From Collinsella aerofaciens (lineage in GTDB: Bacteria > Actinomycetota > Coriobacteriia > Coriobacteriales > Coriobacteriaceae), in NCBI RefSeq assembly GCF_020181355.1, contig NZ_CP084004.1, positions 434,001-498,000 of the forward strand: a stretch of DNA of 64,000 nucleotides. Direction: 5' to 3'. Made by a program: the position numbers and the translations under genes. Positions within the stretch are counted from its first letter, which is position 1, and the number at the start of each line of letters is the position of its first letter. Shown here piece after piece: positions 41,913-50,527 of this stretch. Below the pieces are notes generated by a model that was not told the DNA's origin, made no database searches, and was given only the letters and a program-made list of their open reading frames with translations.

Positions 41913-43271
41913 TTACTCGCCCTTGGGCGCGGGGTGCTTGCAGACCACGCTCATGTAGATCATGCCGAGCACGGCAGCGGTGACCGAACCGGCAAGGATG
42001 GCGGCCTTGGCAGCCAGAACCTCAAACTGGGCCGTCGGGAAGGCAAGACCGCTAATGAGAATCGACATGGTAAAGCCGATACCGCCCAGAATGCCCACAC
42101 CGGCAATCATGTGCCAGTTGACATTGTGCGGCAGCTCACAGACCCTAAACTTAACCAGGGCAAACGTCATGCCAAAGATGCCGATCGGCTTGCCCAGCAG
42201 CATGCCAAAGTACACGCCGAGCGTCACCGGGTCGGTGAGCAGCGTGCTCATGTCCACGCCCACCAGGCGAACCTGTGCGTTCACGAACGCAAAGATCGGC
42301 AGAATCACAAAGTTGACCGGCGTGGAGATCAGACGCTCCATGCGGATGAGCGGCGGGGTCACGCGGTGCATGACGCGCTCGACCTTGGTGGTCGAGACGG
42401 TAAAGTCATGCTGGCCCAGGATGTGTGCCTCGTCGTCGTAGCGGTCATCGAGCAGCGGCAGGCACTCGCCCAACCAATCGGTGAGGCTATCGAGCTTAAC
42501 GCCGCACTTGGCCGGGATGGTAAAGGCCAAGATGACGCCAGCAAGTGTGGCATGTACGCCGCTCTTGAACATGCAGAACCACAACAGCAGACCCAGTACC
42601 GAATACGGGGCAAGGCGGTAATGCTGCGTCTTGTTGAGCCACACGAGCGCGCAGGTCACAAGCGCGGCGGCGCCCAACCAAAACGGATTGGGGCTCTGAC
42701 CGTAGAAGATGGCGATGGCGGCGATGGAGATGAGGTCGTCGGCGATGGCGAGCGTCGAGAAGAACACGCGCACGCCGTTGGGCACGCGATTGCCCAAAAG
42801 CGACAGCACGCCCAGCGCAAAGGCAATATCGGTTGCCATGGGGATGGCCCAACCGTTGTGGGCGCCGGCATGGTTAAAGATCAGGTAGATGCAGGCGGGA
42901 ACGACGACGCCGCCCACGGCCGCCAGCATGGGAAGCATGGCCTGACGCGGATTCTTGAGCTCGCCGACCGTCATCTCGTACTTAAGCTCAATGCCCACCA
43001 GCAAAAAGAAAATCGCCATGAGGAAGTCGTTGACGAAAAGCTCAACGGTGAGACCGGCCGTAAGGTTGCCCAGACCCACATACAGCGGGGTCTCCAAAAA
43101 GTGATGGATGGCCTCATAGGCATCGGTGTTGGCGCAAACGACGGCGGCGATGGCGGCGAAGACCATGACGGCGGCGGAAATCGTGCCGTTCTCGGCGATG
43201 CGCTCCCAAATGTCGTGGCGCTCAAAACGCTTGCGCTCACGAACGTTGAACAGCTGCTCGGGTGCTGCCAT
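41913..43271 (-). CDS. nhaA: Na+/H+ antiporter NhaA
   Basis: A 452-residue membrane antiporter with about twelve segments. FFLLVGIELKYEM and MATDIAFALGVLSLLGNRVP are conserved; LAIADDLISI carries the ion-binding pair of Asp residues (D163/D164 in E. coli). It exchanges internal Na+ for external H+ to keep pH and sodium. Start ATG 43271 with AAGGAG upstream. A central hydrophilic loop (~LTDWLGECLPLLDDRYDDEA) is longer than in E. coli. Confidence 0.95.
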   Translation of the reverse strand: MAAPEQLFNVRERKRFERHDIWERIAENGTISAAVMVFAAIAAVVCANTDAYEAIHHFLETPLYVGLGNLTAGLTVELFVNDFLMAIFFLLVGIELKYEMTVGELKNPRQAMLPMLAAVGGVVVPACIYLIFNHAGAHNGWAIPMATDIAFALGVLSLLGNRVPNGVRVFFSTLAIADDLISIAAIAIFYGQSPNPFWLGAAALVTCALVWLNKTQHYRLAPYSVLGLLLWFCMFKSGVHATLAGVILAFTIPAKCGVKLDSLTDWLGECLPLLDDRYDDEAHILGQHDFTVSTTKVERVMHRVTPPLIRMERLISTPVNFVILPIFAFVNAQVRLVGVDMSTLLTDPVTLGVYFGMLLGKPIGIFGMTFALVKFRVCELPHNVNWHMIAGVGILGGIGFTMSILISGLAFPTAQFEVLAAKAAILAGSVTAAVLGMIYMSVVCKHPAPKGE

Positions 43272-43481
43272 GGGCGGCTCCTTTCACGGGAAGGCTCCCG
43301 TCTTAAAAAAGCACGGCCCGCCCAAGTGGCGGCGCCGCGCTCTAACGTATTACGCTTGCATCCAGCCTACCCTGCACGACAAGCGCACAAGCACGGCCGA
43401 AAAGCGGAACCACAGGTTGAACATTATTTGCTCAACGGCACGGGCACGCCCGTCCAAGAGACGACGCGGCGCCGTGCACAA

Positions 43482-43520
43482 AAAACGACCGGAGCGCGGG
43501 GTGTCCGCGATCCGGTCGTG
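43482..43520 (-). terminator. Terminator of ppaC
   Basis: CGACCGGA and TCCGGTCG arms with an inner CGCGG / CCGCG extension; on the minus strand followed by TTTTTTG. Confidence 0.9.
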
Positions 43521-43538
43521 GCATTTGGTCAACTAAAC

Positions 43539-44462
43539 CTAGCAGGCGGCCATAATGGGGGCAGCGACCTGCTTCTTACGGGAGAGGACGCCCGGCATCC
43601 AGACGCCGTCGTGCTCGTCGGCAATGCCCAGGCCCTTCTGAGCGGCCTCGGTCTCGCCCTCGAGCAGGACCTGCGAGCCCTCCTCCATAATGTCGGTGAT
43701 GCACAGAACAATGCCGTCAGCACCCTTCTCGGCGGCGTAGGCGCGCATGGCCTCGCGAATCTCGTCGATCATGCCGAGCGCACGGCTCTTGTCGACGGTC
43801 TCGTACTGGCCGATGAGTAGCTTCTTGCCGGCGGGCTCAAACATCTTGATGTCGTTGCCGACCATCTCGGCTGCGGTGAAGGAGCCGGACGGACGGGTAA
43901 GGAAGACCTCCATGCCAAACTTGACCGGGTCGACGCCCACCTGCTCGCCGAGCTTGGCGGCGACGGCGCGGTCGACATCGGTGGTGGTGGGGCTCTTGAG
44001 CATGAGCGTGTCGGTCATCATGGCCGAGAGCAGCAGCTTAGCCTGGACGTCGGAAAGCTCAACGCCGAGCACGCCGGCGAGCTTGGTGACGATGGTGCAG
44101 CTGGAGCCCCAGGGCAGGCAGATGTAGTGCAGCGGGCCGGCGGTCTCGAAGTCACCGATGCGGTGATGGTCGACAACGCCAAAGACCGTGGCGTCCTTAA
44201 GGCCGGCGACGGACTGGGCGGACTCGTTGTGGTCGGTGAGGACGACGAGCTGACCGGCCTCGACGGACTCGATCACGCGAGGCTCGGCGATACCGGCGTC
44301 GGAGAGCAGCTTGGCGGACTCTGCCGGAAGCTGACCAAGGGCGCAGGCCTCGTAGGTGTTGCCGGCATACTCAACCTGGTTGAGCAGCTGGGACAGGACG
44401 ACGGCGCTCATGATGGCGTCGTTATCGGGGTTCTGGTGACCAAAGACAAGAACGTTTGCCAT
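43539..44462 (-). CDS. ppaC: Manganese-dependent inorganic pyrophosphatase
   Basis: A 307-residue family II (DHH) pyrophosphatase. FGHQNPDNDAI, LTDHNE, VVDHHRIGDF and the C-terminal SRKKQVAAP are the four signature segments that bind Mn and PPi. It removes pyrophosphate from biosynthesis. Monocistronic, with a strong terminator. Confidence 0.97.
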   Translation of the reverse strand: MANVLVFGHQNPDNDAIMSAVVLSQLLNQVEYAGNTYEACALGQLPAESAKLLSDAGIAEPRVIESVEAGQLVVLTDHNESAQSVAGLKDATVFGVVDHHRIGDFETAGPLHYICLPWGSSCTIVTKLAGVLGVELSDVQAKLLLSAMMTDTLMLKSPTTTDVDRAVAAKLGEQVGVDPVKFGMEVFLTRPSGSFTAAEMVGNDIKMFEPAGKKLLIGQYETVDKSRALGMIDEIREAMRAYAAEKGADGIVLCITDIMEEGSQVLLEGETEAAQKGLGIADEHDGVWMPGVLSRKKQVAAPIMAAC

Positions 44463-44594
44463 GGATATCCTCCACTTGATATGTGTACTTGGACGTAGCT
44501 ATGGTAGCACGCTGGCGCCGAGCCTTCTGAGACGGAAGGGCCGCGGCACAATTTGGGGCAAGTGTCGGGGCGAAGTCTGTCCCCTTTGTACCAG

Positions 44595-45548
44595 CTATTT
44601 GCCGGCGGCGCGCAGGGCTACGTAGGCGGCACCGATGATGCCGGCGTCGTTTCCGAGCGAAGCGACCTTAATGGGCGTCTCGCGCGAGGCAGAGAGCGCG
44701 TATTGCTTAAAGTGCTCGCGAACCTTGTCGAGGTAGACATCGGCCGAGGCGGAGGCGCCGCCGCCGATGAGGAACATCTCGGGATCGACCACGTTGGCGA
44801 TAAGCGCCAGTGCACGACCGAGATAGTCGGCCATGGTATCGGCCGCGGCCAGCGCAAGCTTGTCGCCCTCGCGGCAGGCTTGGAACACGTCCTTGGAATC
44901 GGAGGGGCCGGTGAGCTCGATGGGATCGACGCCCGCTTTCTTGCACTCGGCAAGGTAGTTGCTCACCACGCCGGTGGCGCTGGAATACTGCTCCAGGTGG
45001 CCATGGCCGCCGCAGCCGCAGGTGCGCTCCTCAGCCGGGTTCAGGCACATGTGGCCAATCTCGCCGCCAGCACCCACAACGCCCGACACCACGTCGCCGT
45101 TGACGATAACGCCGCCGCCCACGCCGGTGCCGATGGTGACCATCACCACATTCTGCACGCCCTTGGCAGAACCGAGCCAGGCCTCGCCCATGGCAGCGGC
45201 GTTGGCATCGTTCTCGTACTTAACGACCGCGTCGGGACAGTGCTCCTGAATGGCGATCCTCAGCTTGGGCAGGTTAATGGCAATGTTGGCCTTGACCTTG
45301 GCATCGCCCGACGCCGGAATGGGGCACGGAACGGCCAGGCCAATGCCCGCCACAAAGGCACGCGGAATCTGAGCCTTGGCGACCACCTGGTCGATAGCCT
45401 CGGTCACCGCGGCAAAGCCCGCGGCGTCAACGATGGGAGGCGTAGGCACGCTGGCCTTGGCAAGCAGGTTGCCGTCTTCGTCGAACAGACCTTCCTTAAC
45501 CGAAGTGCCGCCGACGTCGATGCCGATGTAGTACTGCTTAGGTTCCAT
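44595..45548 (-). CDS. ROK-family glucokinase-like protein
   Basis: A 317-residue ROK kinase. YYIGIDVGGTSVKEGLFD is the phosphate-1 loop; ENDANAAAMGEAWLG carries the catalytic Asp region; TIGTGVGGGVIV and the zinc site CGCGGHGHLEQYSS follow. It most likely phosphorylates glucose. Start ATG 45548 with AAAGGTGGG. It has no sugar-binding HTH, so it is an enzyme rather than a ROK repressor. Confidence 0.93.
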   Translation of the reverse strand: MEPKQYYIGIDVGGTSVKEGLFDEDGNLLAKASVPTPPIVDAAGFAAVTEAIDQVVAKAQIPRAFVAGIGLAVPCPIPASGDAKVKANIAINLPKLRIAIQEHCPDAVVKYENDANAAAMGEAWLGSAKGVQNVVMVTIGTGVGGGVIVNGDVVSGVVGAGGEIGHMCLNPAEERTCGCGGHGHLEQYSSATGVVSNYLAECKKAGVDPIELTGPSDSKDVFQACREGDKLALAAADTMADYLGRALALIANVVDPEMFLIGGGASASADVYLDKVREHFKQYALSASRETPIKVASLGNDAGIIGAAYVALRAAGK

Positions 45549-45601
45549 GGGAGCCCACCTTTCTCGTTTAAACATTGCCTGTATGGTACCGCTCCCAAGG
45601 C

Positions 45602-45645
45602 AAAAACCTACCAAAAAGGGACAGGTTTGTTTTGGCAGGTTTTAT
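45602..45645. repeat. Extragenic palindrome of the TTTGGCAGGTT family
   Basis: AAACCTACCAAAA and TTTTGGCAGGTTT form imperfect arms. GGGACAGGTTTGTTTTGGCA here is closely matched by 50261-50284. Confidence 0.7.
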
Positions 45646-45701
45646 CTGGGGTAACGCAATTGGCCGCCCAACAGACCGCGCAAGACCATCCCCAAAAATC
45701 A

Positions 45702-45726
45702 AAACCACCCCTAAAAGGGGTGGTTT
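45702..45726. terminator. Hairpin AAACCACCCCT / AGGGGTGGTTT
   Basis: Exact 11-bp arms with a three-base loop, followed on the minus strand by TGATTTTT; probably ends transcription coming from the IS200-like transposase. Confidence 0.75.
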
Positions 45727-45739
45727 GCTCTTAGGGTAT

Positions 45740-46445
45740 AACCCTTGGATTTCCGGCACGCGTCTAAAGGCGCCGGCCCTCACGGGATTCGGGCCGCACT
45801 GCAGATTGACCCGTGACGGGCCGGTCAAACCGGCGCTATTTACGCCCCGGCCCCCTATCGAAGGGGTCCTCGTACTCCTTGACGCTCAGCCGGTCGATCG
45901 CGATGTCGGCCTTCTCCTGCTCCCGGATGTACTTCGCAATGGCGGCCTCGTTCAGGCCGACGGTGGACACGTAGTAGCCCTCGGCCCAGAACTTCCCGTT
46001 GCCGAACTTGTACTTCATGTTCGCGTGCTTGTCGAATACCATCAGCGAGCTCTTCCCCTTCAGGCAGCCCATCACGCTCGATACGCTGTACTTCGGCGGT
46101 ATCGCCAGCAGCATGCGGACGTGGTCGGGCATCAGGTGCCCCTCGATGATCTCTATCCCCTTGTACTGGCAGAGCTTCCTGAAGATCTCCCCGAGGTCGG
46201 ACCTTATTTGGTTGTAGATGACTTTGCGCCTATACTTCGGCGTGAACACGACGTGGTACTTGCACATCCACTTCGTGTGCGACAGGCTGTAGGCCTTCTG
46301 GGCCATACGCCACCACCGCCCTCTCGACTCGGATTCCTTGCGGCCTGAACAATCGCAAGTGTCCGGCGAGGGGGCGGCTTTGTAAAGCCGTTTGGCCCCA
46401 CCCGCATAGCGGGTGGTTTCTGATGCGGCGCGCTGCGCGCCCCGC
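45740..46445 (-). mobile_element. IS200/IS605-like element (single tnpA)
   Basis: Approximate bounds. The element has no inverted terminal repeats; instead small hairpins flank the gene: CGGCTTTGTAAAGCCG (46376-46391) and CCACCCGCATAGCGGGTGG (about 46400-46418) upstream and GGCCGGTCAAACCGGC downstream. These are the subterminal structures used by single-strand TnpA transposases. No tnpB. Confidence 0.75.
45836..46306 (-). CDS. tnpA: IS200/IS605-family transposase TnpA (HVR variant)
   Basis: A 156-residue Y1 transposase. YHVVFTPKYRRKV near the start, GCLKGKSSLMVFDKHAN, KFWAEGYYVSTVG, and the catalytic Tyr in AAIAKYIREQEK are as in IS200. In place of the usual His-hydrophobic-His the sequence reads PDHVRMLL: the second metal His is replaced by Arg, which may weaken or end activity. 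Start ATG 46306 matches the family; the longer reading to 46447 lies over the subterminal hairpins. Confidence 0.9.
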   Translation of the reverse strand: MAQKAYSLSHTKWMCKYHVVFTPKYRRKVIYNQIRSDLGEIFRKLCQYKGIEIIEGHLMPDHVRMLLAIPPKYSVSSVMGCLKGKSSLMVFDKHANMKYKFGNGKFWAEGYYVSTVGLNEAAIAKYIREQEKADIAIDRLSVKEYEDPFDRGPGRK

Positions 46446-46460
46446 ACAGGCTAAAGCCCG

Positions 46461-46497
46461 TAAATAAAGGCGCCGTGAGGCGGAGACTCCCGGCGCC
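46461..46497 (-). terminator. Terminator of the beta-glucoside PTS operon
   Basis: GGCGCCG and CGGCGCC arms followed on the minus strand by TTTATTTA, about 60-95 bases past the IIA stop. Confidence 0.75.
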
Positions 46498-46555
46498 CGT
46501 CAAAGGGACTATGTTGTCTGTTGGACCGCACGGTCCATCGCGGCGATAACGCCGA

Positions 46556-46888
46556 CTAGGCCTTAAGTGCCTGCAGCTGCTTGTGGATCTCGATGAGCTC
46601 CGTTGCCATGACGCGCATGGTCTCGGTGCCGGCCATCTGGTCCTCGGCATGCAGCAGAATCAACGGGGCCTCGCCGTTACGCTCGCCGTTGGCCTCTTTC
46701 TTCAGAAGCCCCATGTGAACATCGTGGCCACCGTTATAGGCCTCGTCGCCCTGCTTGATAAGCTCCTCGGCGGCGTCAAAATCGCCCTCCTTGGCCTTCT
46801 GCACGGCATTGATGTACATGCTCTTGGCGGTACCGACGTAGCTGATGATCTCGAAGCAGGTCATCTGCAGCTCGTTCATATCCTCCAT
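46556..46888 (-). CDS. PTS lactose/cellobiose-family IIA component
   Basis: A 110-residue all-helical IIA. CFEIISYVGTAKSMYINA, AYNGGHDVHMGLL and LILLHAEDQMAG, with the phosphorylated His in LLHAEDQ region or in GHDVH as in family, are present. It accepts phosphate from HPr. Start ATG 46888 is chosen among several near codons; it directly follows IIB. Last gene of the operon. Confidence 0.93.
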   Translation of the reverse strand: MEDMNELQMTCFEIISYVGTAKSMYINAVQKAKEGDFDAAEELIKQGDEAYNGGHDVHMGLLKKEANGERNGEAPLILLHAEDQMAGTETMRVMATELIEIHKQLQALKA

Positions 46889-46897
46889 ATGCTGCAC

Positions 46898-47200
46898 CTA
46901 ACCCATCACGCTGACGCAATGGTCGATGATGCCCGCAGCGTTCATGAGGCCGTAGTCGACCATGTTGATGACCTCGACCGGGAAGCGACCGGCGGCCTCC
47001 TTCTCAAAATCGCCCTTGGTGTAGCCGATCTGCGGACCAAGCAGCAACATGTCGCACTCATCCAGGTGATCGTGGGCCTCATTCATGGGGCGAGCCTCGA
47101 CCTCGATATCCAGGCCACGGTTTGCAACCTCGGCCTGCATCTTCTGGACCAGCAGGCTCGTAGACATACCGGCATTGCAGCAGAGCATGATCTTCTTCAT
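46898..47200 (-). CDS. PTS lactose/cellobiose-family IIB component
   Basis: A 100-residue IIB. IMLCCNAGMSTSLLVQKM places the phosphocysteine near residue 7-8. It transfers phosphate from IIA to the sugar on IIC. It is separated from IIC by 149 bases that contain a GC-rich hairpin (47299-47329), which may lower its expression relative to IIC. Confidence 0.95.
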   Translation of the reverse strand: MKKIMLCCNAGMSTSLLVQKMQAEVANRGLDIEVEARPMNEAHDHLDECDMLLLGPQIGYTKGDFEKEAAGRFPVEVINMVDYGLMNAAGIIDHCVSVMG

Positions 47201-47298
47201 GGTTTCCTCCTTATAACTGCGCGGCGCGCAGACGACAACTGGTTGTATTCCTTGCGGTTATTGTGCCCTCTTTCTGCGCCCTTACGCAAAAGAGAGGT

Positions 47299-47329
47299 GC
47301 GGGCACCGGCACCGCGTACCGGCGCCCGC
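47299..47329 (-). terminator. Partial terminator between IIC and IIB
   Basis: GCGGGCNCCGG arms around a 9-nt loop, followed on the minus strand by ACCTCTCTTTTG. A leaky terminator or mRNA-stabilising hairpin. Confidence 0.6.
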
Positions 47330-47349
47330 AAAGGTGAAAGGGACGAACG

Positions 47350-48702
47350 TTAGGCGTTCTGCTCGGCGAGAGCCTCCTGCTTGGCGATTGCCTTCTCGGA
47401 AATCTTCATAAAGGGCAGGTAGACGGCCATGCCAATGACAATCTCGAGAGCCTGCCACACGCCGGCGCGCCAGTCAAAGCCCGTAGCGAGCAGGGCATTG
47501 ATGACGGGAGGCATAGTCCAGGGCACCTGGGCGATGCAAGGGCTGATGATGCCTGCGCAGGTAAGGCCATAGGTGATGCCGATGAACAGATCGGGAAGGA
47601 GGACAAACGGAATCATGAGCGGCAGGTTGTACACGATGGGGTAACCGTAGATAACCGGCTCGTTGATGTTGAACAGACCAGGCAGGATAGCCATCTTGGA
47701 AACGGTCTCGGAAGCCTTGTTCTTGGAGAACAGGAGCGTGTCGAGCAGAAGCATGAGGGTGCAGCCCGAGCCGCCGATGAGGGCAAAGCTATTAACGATC
47801 TGCATGTTCATGTAGTGATCGGGCTGAATGGTGCCACCGGCGGCAAAGGTAGCCATGTTGTCGACGATGAGCATGGTCAGGATCGGCTCGACGGTAGCGC
47901 CAGAGATGGTGGACTGGTGAATACCGACGCAGAACAGCAGGTTGGCAAGGGTGTAGATGAGGATAACAGCCCACGGGCCGGCGTTCATGATGTTCTTGAG
48001 CGGGTTGGAGATGCACGTTGAGATGATGGTGCACAGATCGGTGCCGGCGCACACGGCGAGCAGGGCTGCGGCAAGAGCGAAGATCGCGAGGTTGAGCAGC
48101 ATCGGGATCATGACGTTGAAGGAGTTGGAGACCGCTGGAGGCACGCCCTCGCCCAGCTTAACCTTGAGCTTCTCGACGCCAGAAATCTTGATGAAGAGCG
48201 AGACGGAAAGCAGGGCGATGATAATAGCCGAGAACAGACCGTTGGTGCCGGTGTTGGTAGTCGAAAGGGCGCCCGTGACCTCGGCGGAGGTGATCTTGTC
48301 GGTGAGCAGCGGGCTCGTGGCGGCAAGCGTGGCGGTGATCTGCTGCGGCATCATGATGACGAAGGCAGAGATAGCGACGACCACGCAAGCGAGCGGGTTA
48401 TCGAAACGCTTGTTCTTAGCGAGGCTGTAGCCAATCAATCCGGCCAAGATAATGGCAGAGACGTTGAGGGTGCCCAGCGTAATTGCCGAACCCCACGTCT
48501 GAAGGTTGGCAAGGCCCGCCGCATCGAGCGGGAACAGAGGGAACACGACGTTGTTAATAAGAACCGCGATACCCGCAAGGATATAGAGCGGCGTGATGGT
48601 CGCGAAGGCGTCGCGCAGGGAACGCAGGTGAACCTGGTTTCCCACCTTCGCAGAGACCTCGGCAAACTTGTCGAGGAAGCTCTTTCCGTTGTCACTGGCC
48701 AT
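47350..48702 (-). CDS. PTS lactose/cellobiose-family IIC component
   Basis: A 450-residue permease with about ten membrane segments. LNVSAIILAGLIGYSLAK, FCVGIHQSTISGATVEPIL (substrate region), FALIGGSGCTLML, and GLFNINEPVIYGYPIVYNL, the hallmark NEP motif, are present. It imports a beta-glucoside such as cellobiose. Second in the operon after GH1. Confidence 0.95.
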   Translation of the reverse strand: MASDNGKSFLDKFAEVSAKVGNQVHLRSLRDAFATITPLYILAGIAVLINNVVFPLFPLDAAGLANLQTWGSAITLGTLNVSAIILAGLIGYSLAKNKRFDNPLACVVVAISAFVIMMPQQITATLAATSPLLTDKITSAEVTGALSTTNTGTNGLFSAIIIALLSVSLFIKISGVEKLKVKLGEGVPPAVSNSFNVMIPMLLNLAIFALAAALLAVCAGTDLCTIISTCISNPLKNIMNAGPWAVILIYTLANLLFCVGIHQSTISGATVEPILTMLIVDNMATFAAGGTIQPDHYMNMQIVNSFALIGGSGCTLMLLLDTLLFSKNKASETVSKMAILPGLFNINEPVIYGYPIVYNLPLMIPFVLLPDLFIGITYGLTCAGIISPCIAQVPWTMPPVINALLATGFDWRAGVWQALEIVIGMAVYLPFMKISEKAIAKQEALAEQNA

Positions 48703-48822
48703 GATTGCTCCTAACTTTCAAATCCGGCCTTTTCCTATGCGCACGGTGGTCTGTCGCCCTCTGCCACCAGATGTGCCATGTGTTGCGCGCGGCGGCGCGC
48801 GGTCTGGGCGTTCGCCCGGTCG

Positions 48823-50223
48823 CTAATCAACCACGTGGGTCGTGGCGACCTGTTTGAGCCAAGCCGCCGACTTCTTAAGGCGGCGCTTATAGCCGTCCAT
48901 AAGGTCGACCTCGACAAAGCCGTAACGATTCTTAAAGGCATTGGCCCAAGACCAGTTATCGATGACGGCCCAATAATGGTATCCGCGGCACTTGGCGCCC
49001 TCGGCAATTGCCTTGGCAACCCACTCCAGGTGCTGGCGTACAAAGTCGACACGGTAGTCATCCTGGATGGTTCCTTCGGCGTCACGGTTCTTGTATTCGT
49101 CCATGATGCCGATGCCGTTCTCGGAAACGAACCACTCAAGATCGGGGTAGTTCTTGGCGCAGTTCATGCCAAAGTCGTAGAGGCCCTGCGGGTAGATTTC
49201 CCAGCCGCGGCTCTCGTTCATAACGGCGTCGGGCCACACGTACTCGTCGGCAAAGTGCGGCAGGCCGTACTGGTCAATCTTGCTCGCCGGCGCCTGAACG
49301 CGCGTGGGGTGGTAGTAGTTGCAGCCGAGCCAGTCGACAACACCCTGCTTGAGAATCTCTTGGTCGCCGGCACGGAACGGGAGCTTAACGCCGCCCTCGG
49401 CCAGGCTGTCGAGCACGTCGGCAGGAAGCTCGCCCTTGGTAATAAGGTCGAGCCACCAGCGATTGTTGATGCCGCTGGTCATACGCACGGCCTCAAGGTC
49501 CGCCTCGCTGGGGTTCTCCTTGGTGTAGACCGGGGTAAAGCAGTTGATCATGCCGATTTTGGCATCGGCGCGAACGGCGCCCTCGTCATAGGCGCGACGG
49601 TAGTTGGCCACGGCCAGCGCGTGCGCCAGCGAGATGTGATACTGCACGGTGCGGGCGCGACCATAGTCGTGGAGCTGCGGGAACCACACACCCTCCTGAT
49701 AGCGCTGTTCGGGCTCGACGATGGGCTCGTTAAAGGTGAACCAGTACTTAATCTCCTGGCCAAACTCGTGGAAGGCGACGTCGGCGTAATGCGCGTAAGC
49801 CTCGACGACCTCACGGCTCTCCCAGCCGCCACGGTTAAAGAGGTAGGTGGGCATGTCAAAGTGGTACAAGTTGACAAACGGCTCCAGGCCGGCCTCGCGA
49901 GAGGCGCAGAACAGCTCGTGATACCACGCAGCGCCCTCCTCGTTGAGGTTGCCGTCGGCATCGAGCAGACGGCTCCACTGGATGGAAGTGCGATAGGTAT
50001 CCAGGCCCAAGTCCTTCAAAATGCGAAAGTCTTCCTGGTACTTGGCCATAAAGTCGTTGCCGGCATAAGAGCCAACGCAGTTGTAGAACGAACCCAGATC
50101 CTGGATGGACCAGGTGTCCCACAGGTTCTCGAGCTTGCCGCCCTGGTTCCACTGACCCTCAGTCTGCGGGCCGGACATAGCAGCGCCAAAGAAGAAGTCG
50201 TTAGGCAGCTGATACTGTGCCAT
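48823..50223 (-). CDS. 6-phospho-beta-glucosidase (glycoside hydrolase family 1)
   Basis: A 466-residue GH1 enzyme. FFFGAAMSGPQTEG is the N-terminal signature; the acid/base Glu is E166 in TFNEP and the nucleophile E368 in SENGIG. RYGFVEVD near the end matches the region that holds the 6-phosphate in phospho-glucosidases. With the Lac-family PTS behind it, it hydrolyses imported phospho-beta-glucosides to glucose-6-P and aglycone or glucose. Start ATG 50223 with GAGGA upstream. First gene of the PTS operon. Confidence 0.93.
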   Translation of the reverse strand: MAQYQLPNDFFFGAAMSGPQTEGQWNQGGKLENLWDTWSIQDLGSFYNCVGSYAGNDFMAKYQEDFRILKDLGLDTYRTSIQWSRLLDADGNLNEEGAAWYHELFCASREAGLEPFVNLYHFDMPTYLFNRGGWESREVVEAYAHYADVAFHEFGQEIKYWFTFNEPIVEPEQRYQEGVWFPQLHDYGRARTVQYHISLAHALAVANYRRAYDEGAVRADAKIGMINCFTPVYTKENPSEADLEAVRMTSGINNRWWLDLITKGELPADVLDSLAEGGVKLPFRAGDQEILKQGVVDWLGCNYYHPTRVQAPASKIDQYGLPHFADEYVWPDAVMNESRGWEIYPQGLYDFGMNCAKNYPDLEWFVSENGIGIMDEYKNRDAEGTIQDDYRVDFVRQHLEWVAKAIAEGAKCRGYHYWAVIDNWSWANAFKNRYGFVEVDLMDGYKRRLKKSAAWLKQVATTHVVD

Positions 50224-50527
50224 CAAAGTCCTCGCTTTCGTGTTCTAGAGCTTACGGTTGGAGACGGGTTTGCTTTGGCAGGTTATCCGGCGCGGGCGCG
50301 CACCGGTTATACCGATATCCAACCCGCCAAAACAAAACCGTCCCCAAACGGTCGATCCTGTTGTGCGGAAGGATTCCGTTCGTTGCTTAAACTATAGCGC
50401 TCTAATTTTAAAAGTAAAGCGTCTTTTTCTTTTTTCTTTCTCGAACTTCTTAGATAAAAGTAATATGGATGCCCTGTTGAGGGTTATACTTACTTTTTGT
50501 ATTCATATATGTCGGAAAGGAGGTTCC
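50224..50527. promoter_or_regulatory. Divergent promoter region between GH1 operon and GntR gene
   Basis: 304 bp without a gene. It holds a large palindrome (50261-50284 with 50321-50345; core GACGGGTTTGCTTTGGCAGG) near the GH1 start and, further right, an AT-rich stretch with AAAAGTAA-type repeats at about 50410, 50455 and (inverted, TTACTTTTT) 50489, which are candidate operators for the GntR regulator. It cannot be told which is the operator. Confidence 0.6.

Noticed and set aside
41895-43820. Long open frame (about 640 codons) on the plus strand opposite nhaA and ppaC
   Set aside because: It is antisense to two clear genes, is rich in His/Gln/Arg/Asp as expected of a GC-rich shadow frame, and has no ribosome site or family motif.
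44595-45548. ROK protein as a transcriptional repressor (NagC/Mlc-like)
   Set aside because: It lacks the N-terminal helix-turn-helix and begins directly at the phosphate loop, so it is a kinase.
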